Shown in pieces: positions 18,629-26,923 of a stretch of DNA of 38,994 nt (its first letter is position 1; each line of letters opens with the position of its first letter). The notes beneath the pieces were generated by a model. That model had not been told where the DNA came from. It did not search any database and saw nothing but the letters and a program-made list of their open reading frames with translations. A program made the position numbers and the translations under genes. Origin of the DNA: DASXIW01 sp036497785 (GTDB taxonomy: Bacteria > Pseudomonadota > Alphaproteobacteria > Acetobacterales > Acetobacteraceae); the NCBI GenBank assembly GCA_036497785.1, contig DASXIW010000208.1, forward strand, positions 1-38,994, written 5' to 3'.

Positions 18629-19240
18629 CTAAGCGGCCCGCGATTGTTCCTTCGGTGCGGTGTGGGCGATGCCAGGCTGTTCCGAGAATGCCTCGTACCA
18701 GGCGGCCAGCTGGGGATGCGTTTCGCGCCATGGTTCGAAGCCGAACCGGAAATCCACGTATCCGATCGCGCAAGCTACCGTGATCGAACCGATATCCGCC
18801 AATTTGTGCGGAACCGGCATCTCCAGATCGTCCAACGCCCGTGCCACCACGGCCTTTTGCTTCGCCATATAGGCATCGCGCGCCGCATCCAGCGGTTTGC
18901 CGATCTCGCCGCGCCGTCCGATAGCCGCATCCATGATGCCGTCGCCCAGGGCCTGATAGCGCAAGGCCAGCCAGCGCGCACCACCCGACCGGGGGAACAT
19001 CGGCAGCGCGCCGTCGACGCTGTCCAGAAATTCGCAGATCACCGCGCTGTCGAACAACGCCATGCCGTCCGAGGTGATCATGCACGGAACCTTGGACAAC
19101 GGGTTCGCCGTCAGCAGGTCGGGCGGCATGACATGGGGATTGGTCGGCAGCAGCTCGATCTGCTGGTCGATCTCGCGGGTGATGGCGCAGGCGAGAACCT
19201 TGCGAGCGTAGGGGCTGGTCGCGGAATAGAATAGCTTCAC
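18629..19240 (-). CDS. Glutathione S-transferase family protein
   Basis: A 203-aa GST. The N-terminal domain starts MKLFYSATSPYARKV, with the first-helix position typical of bacterial GSTs. It has the cis-Pro motif NPLSKVPCM and the Ser-containing glutathione-binding segment LFDSAVICEFLD, followed by an all-helical domain. It lies between gloB and ftsK on the same strand; GST and gloB are both glutathione enzymes and are separated by only 31 nt, so they may share a transcript. The substrate is unknown. Confidence 0.9.
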   Translation of the reverse strand: MKLFYSATSPYARKVLACAITREIDQQIELLPTNPHVMPPDLLTANPLSKVPCMITSDGMALFDSAVICEFLDSVDGALPMFPRSGGARWLALRYQALGDGIMDAAIGRRGEIGKPLDAARDAYMAKQKAVVARALDDLEMPVPHKLADIGSITVACAIGYVDFRFGFEPWRETHPQLAAWYEAFSEQPGIAHTAPKEQSRAA

Positions 19241-19271
19241 GGAGATTTTCCCTGATCAGGCGGATTCTTGG

Positions 19272-20006
19272 TTAGAAGGCGTCCTTGCGGACGCGCAGAT
19301 CGGCCAAGGTCGCCACATCAGGCGCCCGCAGGAACGGATTGGCGGCCAATTCGTCGGATAGCAGGCTGGGGACGGTCGGCAGCCCGGCGGCGCGCTTCTT
19401 GTTCACATCTTCGGCAAAGCTCCGCAGCGCCGCGTTGCCGGAATCGGCGTGCAGGGCAAATCGGGCGTTGCTTTGGGTGTATTCATGCCCGCAGCACACC
19501 AGCGTCTCCGGCGGAAGGGCCGCGAATTTCCTCAGGCTGGCGAACATTTCAGCGGCCGAGCCTTCCAGCAGACGGCCACAGCCGAGGCTGAACAGCGTGT
19601 CCGCGCAAATCAGCACGCCATGACCATCCGGCCCATCGGGAAAGTAGAAAGAAATATGGCCCCTGGTATGCCCCGGCGTCTCGATCACCCGCGCGCTGCA
19701 CTGCCCCAACCCGACGCTGTCGCCCTCACGCACGGCGCGATCCAGCTTGGGCAGACGATGCGCGTCGGCGGCGGCCCCGACCACGCTGGCGCCATAGCGG
19801 GCGCGGATCTCGTCGGTGCCTGCGACATGGTCGGCGTGGTGATGCGTGAGCAGAATCATGTCCAGCCTTCCGCCCGCGGCGTCGATCGCCGCCGCCACGG
19901 GGGCCGCATCAGCCGGATCGACGATAGCGGTCGCGCCGGTCACGGTGCAGCGCAGCAACCACGCATAGTTGTCCGATAGAATGGGAACAGCCTGAACGGT
20001 GATCAT
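19272..20006 (-). CDS. gloB: Hydroxyacylglutathione hydrolase (glyoxalase II)
   Basis: It hydrolyses S-lactoylglutathione to lactate and glutathione, the second step of methylglyoxal detoxification. From MITVQAVPILSDNYAW the protein is 244 aa. The metallo-beta-lactamase motif THHHADH is at residues 54-60, and later ligands lie in GHTRGH and CGHEYT. A glyoxalase II-type C-terminal domain is present. It is divergent from the methyltransferase gene, an arrangement I recall from other alphaproteobacteria. Confidence 0.93.
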   Translation of the reverse strand: MITVQAVPILSDNYAWLLRCTVTGATAIVDPADAAPVAAAIDAAGGRLDMILLTHHHADHVAGTDEIRARYGASVVGAAADAHRLPKLDRAVREGDSVGLGQCSARVIETPGHTRGHISFYFPDGPDGHGVLICADTLFSLGCGRLLEGSAAEMFASLRKFAALPPETLVCCGHEYTQSNARFALHADSGNAALRSFAEDVNKKRAAGLPTVPSLLSDELAANPFLRAPDVATLADLRVRKDAF

Positions 20007-20032
20007 GGCATCGGATGTAGCATCCACCGGCC

Positions 20033-20077
20033 CAAGCGCAAGCGACGAAACAGGTCAAGCGCAAGCGAGGAAACAGG
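20033..20077. repeat. Two tandem copies of a 22-nt repeat in the gloB upstream region
   Basis: Each copy has the form CAAGCGCAAGCGA-S-GAAACAGG. They occupy 20033-20054 and 20056-20077 and differ at one base (C or G at the S position). They lie between the two divergent starts. Confidence 0.6.
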
Positions 20078-20095
20078 GATGTCTGTCGGCCATGG

Positions 20096-20124
20096 CTCAC
20101 AGACGGGGACCGGCATGCTATAAT
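20096..20124 (+). promoter_or_regulatory. Candidate promoter giving a leaderless transcript
   Basis: A perfect -10 TATAAT lies at 20119-20124, only 7 nt before the ATG at 20132, and no Shine-Dalgarno is visible. The -35 region (about 20096-20101) matches poorly. Transcription would start at or next to the ATG. Confidence 0.5.
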
Positions 20125-20131
20125 CCCCGCC

Positions 20132-20848
20132 ATGTTATCGGACATGCAAGCGCCCGCCACGTTCTATGGCACGCGCCAGGGCGTGGTCGCCGCCCATCTC
20201 GTACGCCAACGGCTTGCGGAACTCTGGCCGTCGGTGACCGGTCAGGCCGTGCTCGGTATCGGCCACACCGCACCCTATCTGCGCCTGTGGCGCGATCAGG
20301 CGGCCCGCTGCATCGCTCTCAACCCCGTCCAGGTCATGGCCGCACGCTGGCCCTCCGGCGGCCCCAACCTGTCCTGCGTGGCCGAGGAGGACGCGCTGCC
20401 GTTCCCCGATCTCAGCTTCGACCGCGTGCTGCTGGTGCATGGGCTGGAGGCCGCCGAGAATGCGCGGCGGCTGCTGCGGGAGGCCTGGCGCGTGTTGCGC
20501 GATGACGGCCATCTGCTCATTGTGGCCCCCAACCGGCGGGGCATGTGGGCGCATGTGGAGGCAACGCCATTCGGCCAGGGACAGCCTTATTCCCCCGGGC
20601 AAATCGGCCGCCTGCTCACGGCATCCATGTTCCGTGTCACCCGCCGCGACACGGCCCTGTACCTGCCGCCCACCCGGCTGCGCCTCGTTCTGCGCGGCGC
20701 GAAGCTATGGGAGGATGCTGGCCGGCTTCTGGCGCCGCAATTCGCCGGTCTCACCATCACCGAAGCCGCCAAAGACCTTTACGGCGTTGTGCCGACGAAA
20801 AAGGTCCGTCGCCGGCGGGTGGTGTTGGCCGAGGCAGGTCACGGATAG
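20132..20848 (+). CDS. SAM-dependent methyltransferase domain protein
   Basis: A 238-aa protein with a class I methyltransferase core. Motif I is degenerate (AVLGIGHTAPYLRLW rather than VLDxGxGxG), and the later segment ALPFPDLSFDRVLLVHGLEAAENARRLLREAWRVLRDDGHLLIVAPN is typical Methyltransf_11. The C-terminal ~60 residues are basic (KKVRRRRVV). It is divergent from gloB, and its TAG stop lies in a palindrome shared with the convergent gene. The substrate is unknown. Confidence 0.82.
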   Translation: MLSDMQAPATFYGTRQGVVAAHLVRQRLAELWPSVTGQAVLGIGHTAPYLRLWRDQAARCIALNPVQVMAARWPSGGPNLSCVAEEDALPFPDLSFDRVLLVHGLEAAENARRLLREAWRVLRDDGHLLIVAPNRRGMWAHVEATPFGQGQPYSPGQIGRLLTASMFRVTRRDTALYLPPTRLRLVLRGAKLWEDAGRLLAPQFAGLTITEAAKDLYGVVPTKKVRRRRVVLAEAGHG

Positions 20849-20872
20849 TGCAACGCCAGGAGAGTTGCACTA
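20846..20872. terminator. Palindrome carrying the stop codons of two convergent genes
   Basis: TAGTGCAAC (20846-20854) and GTTGCACTA (20864-20872) are exact 9-nt arms with a 9-nt loop. The first TAG is the stop of the plus-strand methyltransferase, and the last CTA is the TAG stop of the minus-strand gene. There is no long T tract. Confidence 0.65.
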
Positions 20873-22336
20873 ATGCCCTTCGCCAAGCGCCGCGCGAATA
20901 GCGGCAAGTGCCGCGTCGCCATCGGTTGCGTCCACCGCCAGCCAGCCACGCGGACCTGGATCGGATGGTGCCATGCGCCGCAGCAACGCGGTATCGGCGT
21001 CTGACGCATCGCCACGGCGCCCCGCCACCCGCTTTTCCAGAACCTGCAGCGGGGCCTGCAGCCACACGCCGAGGAAGGGCACTGAACCGGCGGCACACGC
21101 GATGGCGTCACGCTGGGCGATGTCGAGGAAGGTGGCGTCCGCGATGACGGCATGGCCGCCGGCAACGGTGCCGGCCAGGGCCGTTGTCAGGGTTTCGGCC
21201 ACGATCCGGTTGGCGTCGGCGGTGTAGGCGGATGGCGGGAGTCGAATTTCCGGTGCGGCGCCGTGCAGACGCTTTCGGATCTCATCACTGCGCAGAACCA
21301 GCGCACCCGGTGCGGGGCCGAGCGACGGGGCCAAAGCGCGGGCCAGGGTGGACTTGCCGGTGCCCGGCAGGCCGCCAATGGCGACGGCCACGGAGCGGCA
21401 CGGCACCAGATAGTCAATGGCCCGGGTCAGGTATGCGCCCGCCTGATCGGGCTGCTTGCGGCGGGCGGCGACATGGGCGCGGATCATGGCGCGCAGGGAC
21501 AGGAATAGCGGCAACCCCATCACCAGGTCCCAGTCGCCGGTGCGCGCCACGTAACGGTTCAGCACACGATTGGCGGCCGGCCGGCCCACGCGCATATCCA
21601 GGTCCATCAGCAGGAAGGCGAGGTCGTAGCCCAGATCGATGGTGGCAAGCGCCTCGTCGAACTCCAGCGCGTCGAACGCCACAGGACGGCCCTGCCACAG
21701 CGCGAGATTGCCCAGATGCAGATCGCCATGGGCGCGGCGCACGAAGCCCGCCGTACCGCGCGCGGCCAGCCAATCGGCGCGGGCCGCCAGGGCCTGGGCC
21801 ATGTCCGCCTCCCAGGCCGCGATCCTGTCCTCGGCAAGCCCGGCCGAACGGGCGGATCGGACGTTACCGCGAAAGGCGCTGTCCAGTATGGCGAATGCAT
21901 CCCTGTCGACCGGCATCAGGCCTGCATGATACGCGGCAACGACATCACCCAGCGCGTCCGCCATGGCGGCGACGTCCGCCGGGGCGCGGTGGTCCAGGAA
22001 ATCCGCATCGGGAACCCGCGCCATACGCAGCACCCAGTCGATCGTCTCGCCCTCGCCTCCCAGTGCCAGCGCACCGCCCGAGCGGCGGACCACTGGCACT
22101 ACATCGCGGTACATGCCCGGTGCGTGGGGGGCGTTCAGTGCCAACTCCCGCAGGGCGGTGCGATGGCGTTCGGCCAGCGTAGAGAAGTCCAGGAAATCCA
22201 GCCGGATAGCCTTGCGCAGCTTCCACACCGTGTCCGTGCCGGCGAACACCGCGGAGATGTGGGTTTCGATCGGATCACGGCCGGCAAGCCCGCGTAGCAG
22301 GGCGGCGGTGTCGCGCTGATGCTCGGGAATGCTCAC
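20870..22336 (-). CDS. Fused APH-like kinase and P-loop ATPase protein
   Basis: A 488-aa two-part protein. Residues about 1-310 resemble aminoglycoside-phosphotransferase-like kinases, with the catalytic-loop type segment HGDLHLGNL and the following FDALEFDEAL. Residues about 315-488 form an AAA_33/Zeta-like nucleotide-binding domain with Walker A GLPGTGKST. I recognise this fusion as a widespread conserved protein of unknown substrate in proteobacteria, with no proven link to antibiotic resistance. It starts 2 nt after the pdxH stop on the same strand, so the two are co-transcribed. Confidence 0.85.
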   Translation of the reverse strand: MSIPEHQRDTAALLRGLAGRDPIETHISAVFAGTDTVWKLRKAIRLDFLDFSTLAERHRTALRELALNAPHAPGMYRDVVPVVRRSGGALALGGEGETIDWVLRMARVPDADFLDHRAPADVAAMADALGDVVAAYHAGLMPVDRDAFAILDSAFRGNVRSARSAGLAEDRIAAWEADMAQALAARADWLAARGTAGFVRRAHGDLHLGNLALWQGRPVAFDALEFDEALATIDLGYDLAFLLMDLDMRVGRPAANRVLNRYVARTGDWDLVMGLPLFLSLRAMIRAHVAARRKQPDQAGAYLTRAIDYLVPCRSVAVAIGGLPGTGKSTLARALAPSLGPAPGALVLRSDEIRKRLHGAAPEIRLPPSAYTADANRIVAETLTTALAGTVAGGHAVIADATFLDIAQRDAIACAAGSVPFLGVWLQAPLQVLEKRVAGRRGDASDADTALLRRMAPSDPGPRGWLAVDATDGDAALAAIRAALGEGH

Positions 22337-22338
22337 CG

Positions 22339-22944
22339 TCAGGGATACAGCTTGCCCACCGACCAGCCTTCCGGCGTGCGGGTGAAAACACTGCGGTCAT
22401 GCAGGCGGAACGGCATATCCTGCCAGAACTCGATGCGGGCGGGCACGAGCCGATAGCCGGACCAATGTGGCGGCCGGGGAATGGTCTCGCCGGGATAAAG
22501 CGCCTCGTATTCGGCCACACGCCGCTCCAGCTCGGAGCGCTCACCCAACGGGCGGGATTGGATGGACGCCCAGGCTCCGAGGCGGGAGACGCGGGCGCGG
22601 GTGGCATAATACGTGTCTGCCTCGGCCGGGGTGACGTCCTCGACATGGCCTTCGATGCGCACCTGGCGATGCAGCGATTTCCAGTGGAACAGCAGGGCGG
22701 CCCGGGGATTGGCTGCCAGCTCGCTGCCCTTGCGGCTTTCCGTGTTGGTGTAGAAAACGAAACCGGTCGCATCCCAATCCTTCAGCAGCACGATGCGCGC
22801 GGAGGGCGCGCCATCCGGCGTGCAGGTGGCCAGCGTCATGGCGTTGGCGTCGGCGGGCTCGCTGCGCCCGGCCTCGGCGAACCACTCCTTGAACAGGATA
22901 AACGGGTCGGCGATCGCGGATTCGGACACGGTGGATGCGGGCAT
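22339..22944 (-). CDS. pdxH: Pyridoxine/pyridoxamine 5'-phosphate oxidase
   Basis: It oxidises pyridoxine or pyridoxamine phosphate to pyridoxal phosphate with FMN, the last step of vitamin B6 coenzyme synthesis. The 201-aa protein has the FMN-binding block GAPSARIVLLKDWDATGFVFYTN, the RQVRIEG type segment (RQVRIEGHVEDV) and the C-terminal block WSGYRLVPARIEFWQDMPFRLHDR. It is divergent from fabI. Confidence 0.95.
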   Translation of the reverse strand: MPASTVSESAIADPFILFKEWFAEAGRSEPADANAMTLATCTPDGAPSARIVLLKDWDATGFVFYTNTESRKGSELAANPRAALLFHWKSLHRQVRIEGHVEDVTPAEADTYYATRARVSRLGAWASIQSRPLGERSELERRVAEYEALYPGETIPRPPHWSGYRLVPARIEFWQDMPFRLHDRSVFTRTPEGWSVGKLYP

Positions 22945-23058
22945 GGCGAATATTCCTGGCTATGGCAGCTGCAATGTGCCCCCTCTTGCCGTAACCGCCA
23001 TGCCTATGTCACGACGGCAGATACGCATCTGATGCCAATCACCTCGGGATTTCGCCCA

Positions 23059-23901
23059 ATGACCGACAGCGAGACCGCCGCACCCCCTGCCCAGGGCACG
23101 CTGATGACCGGCAAACGCGGCCTCATCATGGGCGTGGCCAATGACCGCTCGCTGGGCTGGGGCATTGCCGCCGCGTGCGCCGCGCAGGGCGCCGAGCTGG
23201 CCTTCACCTACCAGGGCGAGGCGCTGGAGCGCCGGGTACGCCCGCTGGCCGAGAGCGTCGGCTCCGACCTCGTCTTCCCTTGCGACGTGACCGACGATTC
23301 CAGCATGGACGCGGCCTTTGCGGCGGTGAAGCAGCATTGGGGCGAGATGGATTTCCTGGTCCATGCCATCGGCTTCGCCGACAAGCAGTATCTGCGCGGC
23401 AAGTATCTGGACACGCCGCGCGCCGCGTTTCTGCAGGCGCTGGACATCTCCTGCTTCAGCTTCACCGCGGTGGCGCAGCGGGCCGCGCAGATGATGCGGC
23501 CGGGTGGGGCCATGCTGACCCTCAGCTATCTGGGGGCCGAGCGGGTGACGCCGCATTACAACGTGATGGGCGTGGCCAAGGCGGCGCTGGAGGCGTCCGT
23601 GCGTTATCTCGCCACCGATCTGGGGCCGCAGAACGTCCGGGTGAACGCCATCAGCGCCGGCCCGATCAAGACGCTCGCGGCCAATGGCATCGGCGATTTC
23701 CGCTATATTTTGCGGTGGAACCAGTACAACTCCACGCTGCGCCGCAACGTCACCATCGAGGATGTCGGCGGCGCCGCGCTGTACCTGCTGTCCGACCTCG
23801 CCTCCGGCGTCACCGGCGAGGTGCACCACGTGGATAGCGGCTATCATCTGGTCGGCATGAAGAACCCGGATGCGCCGGACATCTCGGTGGTGAACGACTG
23901 A
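23059..23901 (+). CDS. fabI: Enoyl-[acyl-carrier-protein] reductase FabI
   Basis: It performs the last reduction in each round of fatty-acid elongation with NADH; it is the triclosan-sensitive class. From ATG 23059 the protein is 280 aa. The active-site residues are Y157 (LSYLGAE), Y167 and K174 in YNVMGVAK, the spacing of E. coli FabI (146/156/163). The cofactor-binding N-terminus reads GKRGLIMGVANDRSLGWGIA. An in-frame ATG at 23032 and another at 23104 are possible. The frame is open much further upstream by chance. It is followed by aroC after 20 nt. Confidence 0.94.
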   Translation: MTDSETAAPPAQGTLMTGKRGLIMGVANDRSLGWGIAAACAAQGAELAFTYQGEALERRVRPLAESVGSDLVFPCDVTDDSSMDAAFAAVKQHWGEMDFLVHAIGFADKQYLRGKYLDTPRAAFLQALDISCFSFTAVAQRAAQMMRPGGAMLTLSYLGAERVTPHYNVMGVAKAALEASVRYLATDLGPQNVRVNAISAGPIKTLAANGIGDFRYILRWNQYNSTLRRNVTIEDVGGAALYLLSDLASGVTGEVHHVDSGYHLVGMKNPDAPDISVVND

Positions 23902-23921
23902 TCAGATGGCGCGCAACCATC

Positions 23922-25022
23922 ATGTCGCATAACAGCTTCGGCCATCTGTTCCGCGTCACCAGCTGGGGCGAGAGCCACGGGGTGGCGATCGGTTGCGTCA
24001 TCGATGGCTGCCCGCCACGCATCCCCCTGACGGAGGACGATATCCAGCCATGGCTGGACCGCCGGCGGCCCGGCCAGTCGAAGTTCACCACCCAGCGGCA
24101 GGAGCCAGACGCGGTCCGCATCCTCTCCGGCGTGTTCGAGGGTCAGACCACCGGCACCCCGATCGCGCTGCAAATCGACAATGTCGATCAGCGCAGCCGC
24201 GATTACGGCGAGATCGCCGAGCGGTTCCGGCCCGGCCATGCCGATCTGACTTATGAGCTTAAATACGGCGTGCGCGACTATCGCGGTGGCGGCCGGTCCT
24301 CGGCCCGGGAGACCGCGACGCGGGTGGCGGCCGGCGCGGTGGCCCGGCTGATCCTGGGCTCCGTGCGCATTCGCGGCGCGCTGGTGCAGATGGGTCCGCA
24401 TGCGATCGATCGCAGCCGGTGGGATTGGGCCGAAGTGGACAGAAACCCGTTCTTCTGCCCCGACCCCGTCGCCGCCGCCGCGTGGGAGCCCTATCTGAGC
24501 GAGGTCCGCAGGGCGGGGAGCTCGTGTGGCGCGGTGATCGAACTGGTGGCCGACGGCGTGCCGCCGGGGTTGGGCGCGCCGATCTATGCCAAGCTGGACG
24601 CCGATCTGGCCGGGGCGCTGATGGGCATCAACGCGGTGAAAGGCGTGGAAATCGGCGATGGATTTGCCGCCGCTGCCCTGTCCGGGGAGGCCAATGCCGA
24701 CGAAATGCGGATGCAGGACGGTCTCGTTACGTTCGCCTCCAACCACGCCGGCGGCATACTGGGTGGCATTTCGACCGGCCAACCCGTGGTGGCGCGCTTC
24801 GCGGTCAAGCCGACCAGCTCGATCCTCTCACCGCGCCACGGTGTCGACCGGCACGGACAGGATGTGGATATCGTCACCAAAGGGCGGCATGACCCGTGCG
24901 TGGGCATACGCGCCGTGCCGGTGGGCGAGGCGATGATGGCCTGCGTGCTGGCCGACCATCTGTTGCGGCACCGCGCCCAAAACCCGGATGCCCCGAGCCA
25001 GGCCCGACTGTCACGGAACTAG
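23922..25022 (+). CDS. aroC: Chorismate synthase
   Basis: It converts EPSP to chorismate, the last common step of aromatic amino-acid synthesis, using reduced FMN. The 366-aa protein opens SFGHLFRVTSWGESHGVAIG and has the family signatures RRPGQSKFTTQR and DYRGGGRSSARETATRVAAG, then the FMN-site segment DVDIVTKGRHDPC near the C-terminus. It follows fabI on the same strand. Its TAG stop (25020-25022) lies inside a dispersed repeat, so the last residues may have been set by that element. Confidence 0.96.
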   Translation: MSHNSFGHLFRVTSWGESHGVAIGCVIDGCPPRIPLTEDDIQPWLDRRRPGQSKFTTQRQEPDAVRILSGVFEGQTTGTPIALQIDNVDQRSRDYGEIAERFRPGHADLTYELKYGVRDYRGGGRSSARETATRVAAGAVARLILGSVRIRGALVQMGPHAIDRSRWDWAEVDRNPFFCPDPVAAAAWEPYLSEVRRAGSSCGAVIELVADGVPPGLGAPIYAKLDADLAGALMGINAVKGVEIGDGFAAAALSGEANADEMRMQDGLVTFASNHAGGILGGISTGQPVVARFAVKPTSSILSPRHGVDRHGQDVDIVTKGRHDPCVGIRAVPVGEAMMACVLADHLLRHRAQNPDAPSQARLSRN

Positions 25023-25090
25023 AGCAATATGGCTTCAGGCGGAATCGCCGAGCTATAAAATTGCTCGTCAAAACAACGAGCTACAGCATG
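25019..25090. repeat. Dispersed repeat after aroC (half-palindrome)
   Basis: CTAGAGCAATATGGCTTC (25019-25036) is identical to the left arm of the palindrome at 26684. It is followed by a segment with a GGCGGAATCGCC palindrome (25038-25049) and GCTCGTC...GACGAGC-like parts ending in GCATG. It looks like a decayed or composite extragenic palindromic element. No gene is visible in the 25023-25203 gap. Confidence 0.6.
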
Positions 25091-25203
25091 CCGGCGTCGC
25101 CCTGCCGTAAGCCTCCTGACATGGCTGCGATCCGTGTCACGTATACGCGATCAGTTGGGTGCACTGCGGCAAATTGTGGCTAGACTGCCCGAACGAGGGT
25201 AAC

Positions 25204-26406
25204 ATGACGGCCATGCAAACGGAGGCAAGGACCAGCGCCACCGCTGATCTCGGCGCGTTTTTCGCGATGTTCGGCGAACGGCACTGGACCGCGAGAATCG
25301 ATGCCTTGAAACAGGCCGCGGCCGGTCCGCAGCGCGCTGGACGCGCGGTCCTGCAACGCCATGCCGTTGAAATCACGCTGGAACGTCTCAGGCGGGGAGA
25401 TCTCGACCTGCAGCCCGGCTCGGCCGGCATGGCGGTTCTGGCGCTGGCACGGCAGACCGCGCGCTTTCATGGGCTGCTCTCTCGTGCCGGACGTGCCCGG
25501 ATGTGTGCGGCCCTGCGCGCGGGGCTGGAAGGCGGGAACACCCTGATCCCTGCGCTGCACCTGATCAGCACGGCCGTCGCACAATGCGCCCGAGGCTTCG
25601 CCGTCCATTTCGCCGGGTACGAGGACAAGGCGGCCTTCGACCTGCTGATTCGGCGAGATGGAATCGAGGCCGAAATTGTCTGCGACGTCGTCTCGGCCGA
25701 GGAAGGACGTGACGTAAGGCGGGGCGCCTGGGTCGATCTGGTGGACGGTATCGATCCGGATTTGCAGATATGGCTCGCGGCCCATCCCGGCCGTTATCTG
25801 CTGAAGCTTACTTTGCCGCAGGGACTGCGTGGCGGTTCGCACCCGGACGGCAACGACCTGGCTTCGCTGCACCGGCGCATCCGTACCATGCTGCAAACAC
25901 ATTGCCGCGCTGACCATGACGAGGCCGCCGTGTTGCGCCTCGACCCGCTGATGCTGGCGGCCGCCCAGGCCGATGAAAACGGCCTGATGTCGTCGCTGCG
26001 GCGCGAATTCGGCCATGAGGCGCATCTGGCGGTCACCACCGCCGGGGGTGGCGTGTTCGTGCTGGCCGCGCGCGCGGGCCGGGAGAACGAGGTCGCCGGC
26101 GCGATCCGCAGACGCATGGAAATGATAGCGCCGGCACGGCTGACAGGGACGCGGCCTGGGATTCTCGCCATGTTCGTGGAAGACACCGATCGGGCGGAGT
26201 GGAGCCATCTCCGAGACCGGCTGGAGCTTGAGGGGGAAACCCGCCAGTTCCTGACCGATGCGGCTGCGCGATCAGTGGTTGCGGTGACCTGCCGATCCCG
26301 TATCGAATTGCTCGGGTCTGGCGGCGAGGAGGAATTGCGGTTCCGCAACCCATCCCACCCCGCCGGCCGCCTGGCTGCCCTTGCCCCGGCCGTGGCACCG
26401 CCTTGA
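25204..26406 (+). CDS. Unrecognised 400-aa protein
   Basis: I do not recognise the family with certainty. The start ATG 25204 has GAGGG 5 nt upstream. Residues about 1-130 are helical and rich in Ala, Arg and Leu. The middle (about 136-175) reads GYEDKAAFDLLIRRDGIEAEIVCDVVSAEEGRD in short segments, a strand-strand layout like the core of restriction-endonuclease-like folds (D146, E157). In active relatives I would expect a Glu-x-Lys, but here the equivalent positions read V-C-D, so any nuclease activity would be lost. The rest (about 185-400) has mixed strands and helices. There is no signal peptide or membrane segment. It is flanked by palindromic repeats on both sides. Confidence 0.6.
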   Translation: MTAMQTEARTSATADLGAFFAMFGERHWTARIDALKQAAAGPQRAGRAVLQRHAVEITLERLRRGDLDLQPGSAGMAVLALARQTARFHGLLSRAGRARMCAALRAGLEGGNTLIPALHLISTAVAQCARGFAVHFAGYEDKAAFDLLIRRDGIEAEIVCDVVSAEEGRDVRRGAWVDLVDGIDPDLQIWLAAHPGRYLLKLTLPQGLRGGSHPDGNDLASLHRRIRTMLQTHCRADHDEAAVLRLDPLMLAAAQADENGLMSSLRREFGHEAHLAVTTAGGGVFVLAARAGRENEVAGAIRRRMEMIAPARLTGTRPGILAMFVEDTDRAEWSHLRDRLELEGETRQFLTDAAARSVVAVTCRSRIELLGSGGEEELRFRNPSHPAGRLAALAPAVAPP

Positions 26407-26540
26407 GGAACGCCCGGCCTGGACTCAAGGGGTCCGCGTTCTCATTCCCGATGCCCGCGAAACATGAAAATTTCGCGGCTCCGCCACAGTGCCGCCATGA
26501 TCTGTCGGCCGAATATCCTCACGTAGGGAAGGAGCCGGTG

Positions 26541-26687
26541 GTGACCAGCGCCGATTACACGCGCAAGCTCGATGAGATCGATCGGCTGCTGAATGATCCC
26601 GACGTCGCCATGGAACCGGCGCGAATATGGTCTTTGCTTGCCGAGATCGCGCAACAGGACATTCCGGCGGGCGCACTGGGCGACTAG
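26541..26687 (+). CDS. Small 48-aa conserved-looking protein
   Basis: A short gene that starts with GTG 26541 behind a strong Shine-Dalgarno GGGAAGGAG (26526-26534), 6 nt away. The product begins VTSADYTRKLDEIDRLLNDP and continues with MEPARIWSLLAEIAQQD, an acidic amphipathic helical protein with no cysteines. I have the impression of similar short proteins in related bacteria but can assign no function. Its TAG stop (26685-26687) lies in the left arm of a long palindrome. Confidence 0.6.
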   Translation: MTSADYTRKLDEIDRLLNDPDVAMEPARIWSLLAEIAQQDIPAGALGD

Positions 26688-26727
26688 AGCAATATGGCTT
26701 CGCCTATCAGAAGCCATATTGCTCTAG
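26684..26727. terminator. 18-bp perfect palindrome after the small gene
   Basis: CTAGAGCAATATGGCTTC (26684-26701) and GAAGCCATATTGCTCTAG (26710-26727) form an exact 18-bp stem with an 8-nt loop. It includes the stop codon of the small gene. Its left arm recurs after aroC. It may act as a terminator or mRNA-stabilising stem, and it belongs to a dispersed repeat family. Confidence 0.75.
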
Positions 26728-26923
26728 TGGCGTGCTCCGCCCCGCCGCGCATCACAAGGTTCCGTGCTCACACGAAATCCGCGCTTGAGTTGTCCTCGCC
26801 GGCCGTTCGATTGACTGCGGGCCGCGAAAGCGCGTCCTATCGGCTGGCCAGCCAGACACCAGGCCAATTCGGGTCCAGCACCCGAGGCAGCGGCCGCGGG
26901 TCAGGAAGAGGGATCGGAAACCG

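Noticed and set aside
20870..22336. Aminoglycoside resistance gene
   Set aside because: The APH-like domain is fused to a P-loop domain in a common housekeeping-type arrangement, and nothing suggests drug modification.
22399..23058. Long open frame running into fabI from upstream
   Set aside because: It lies antisense to pdxH, and its residues do not resemble a FabI extension. The high GC content keeps many frames open by chance.
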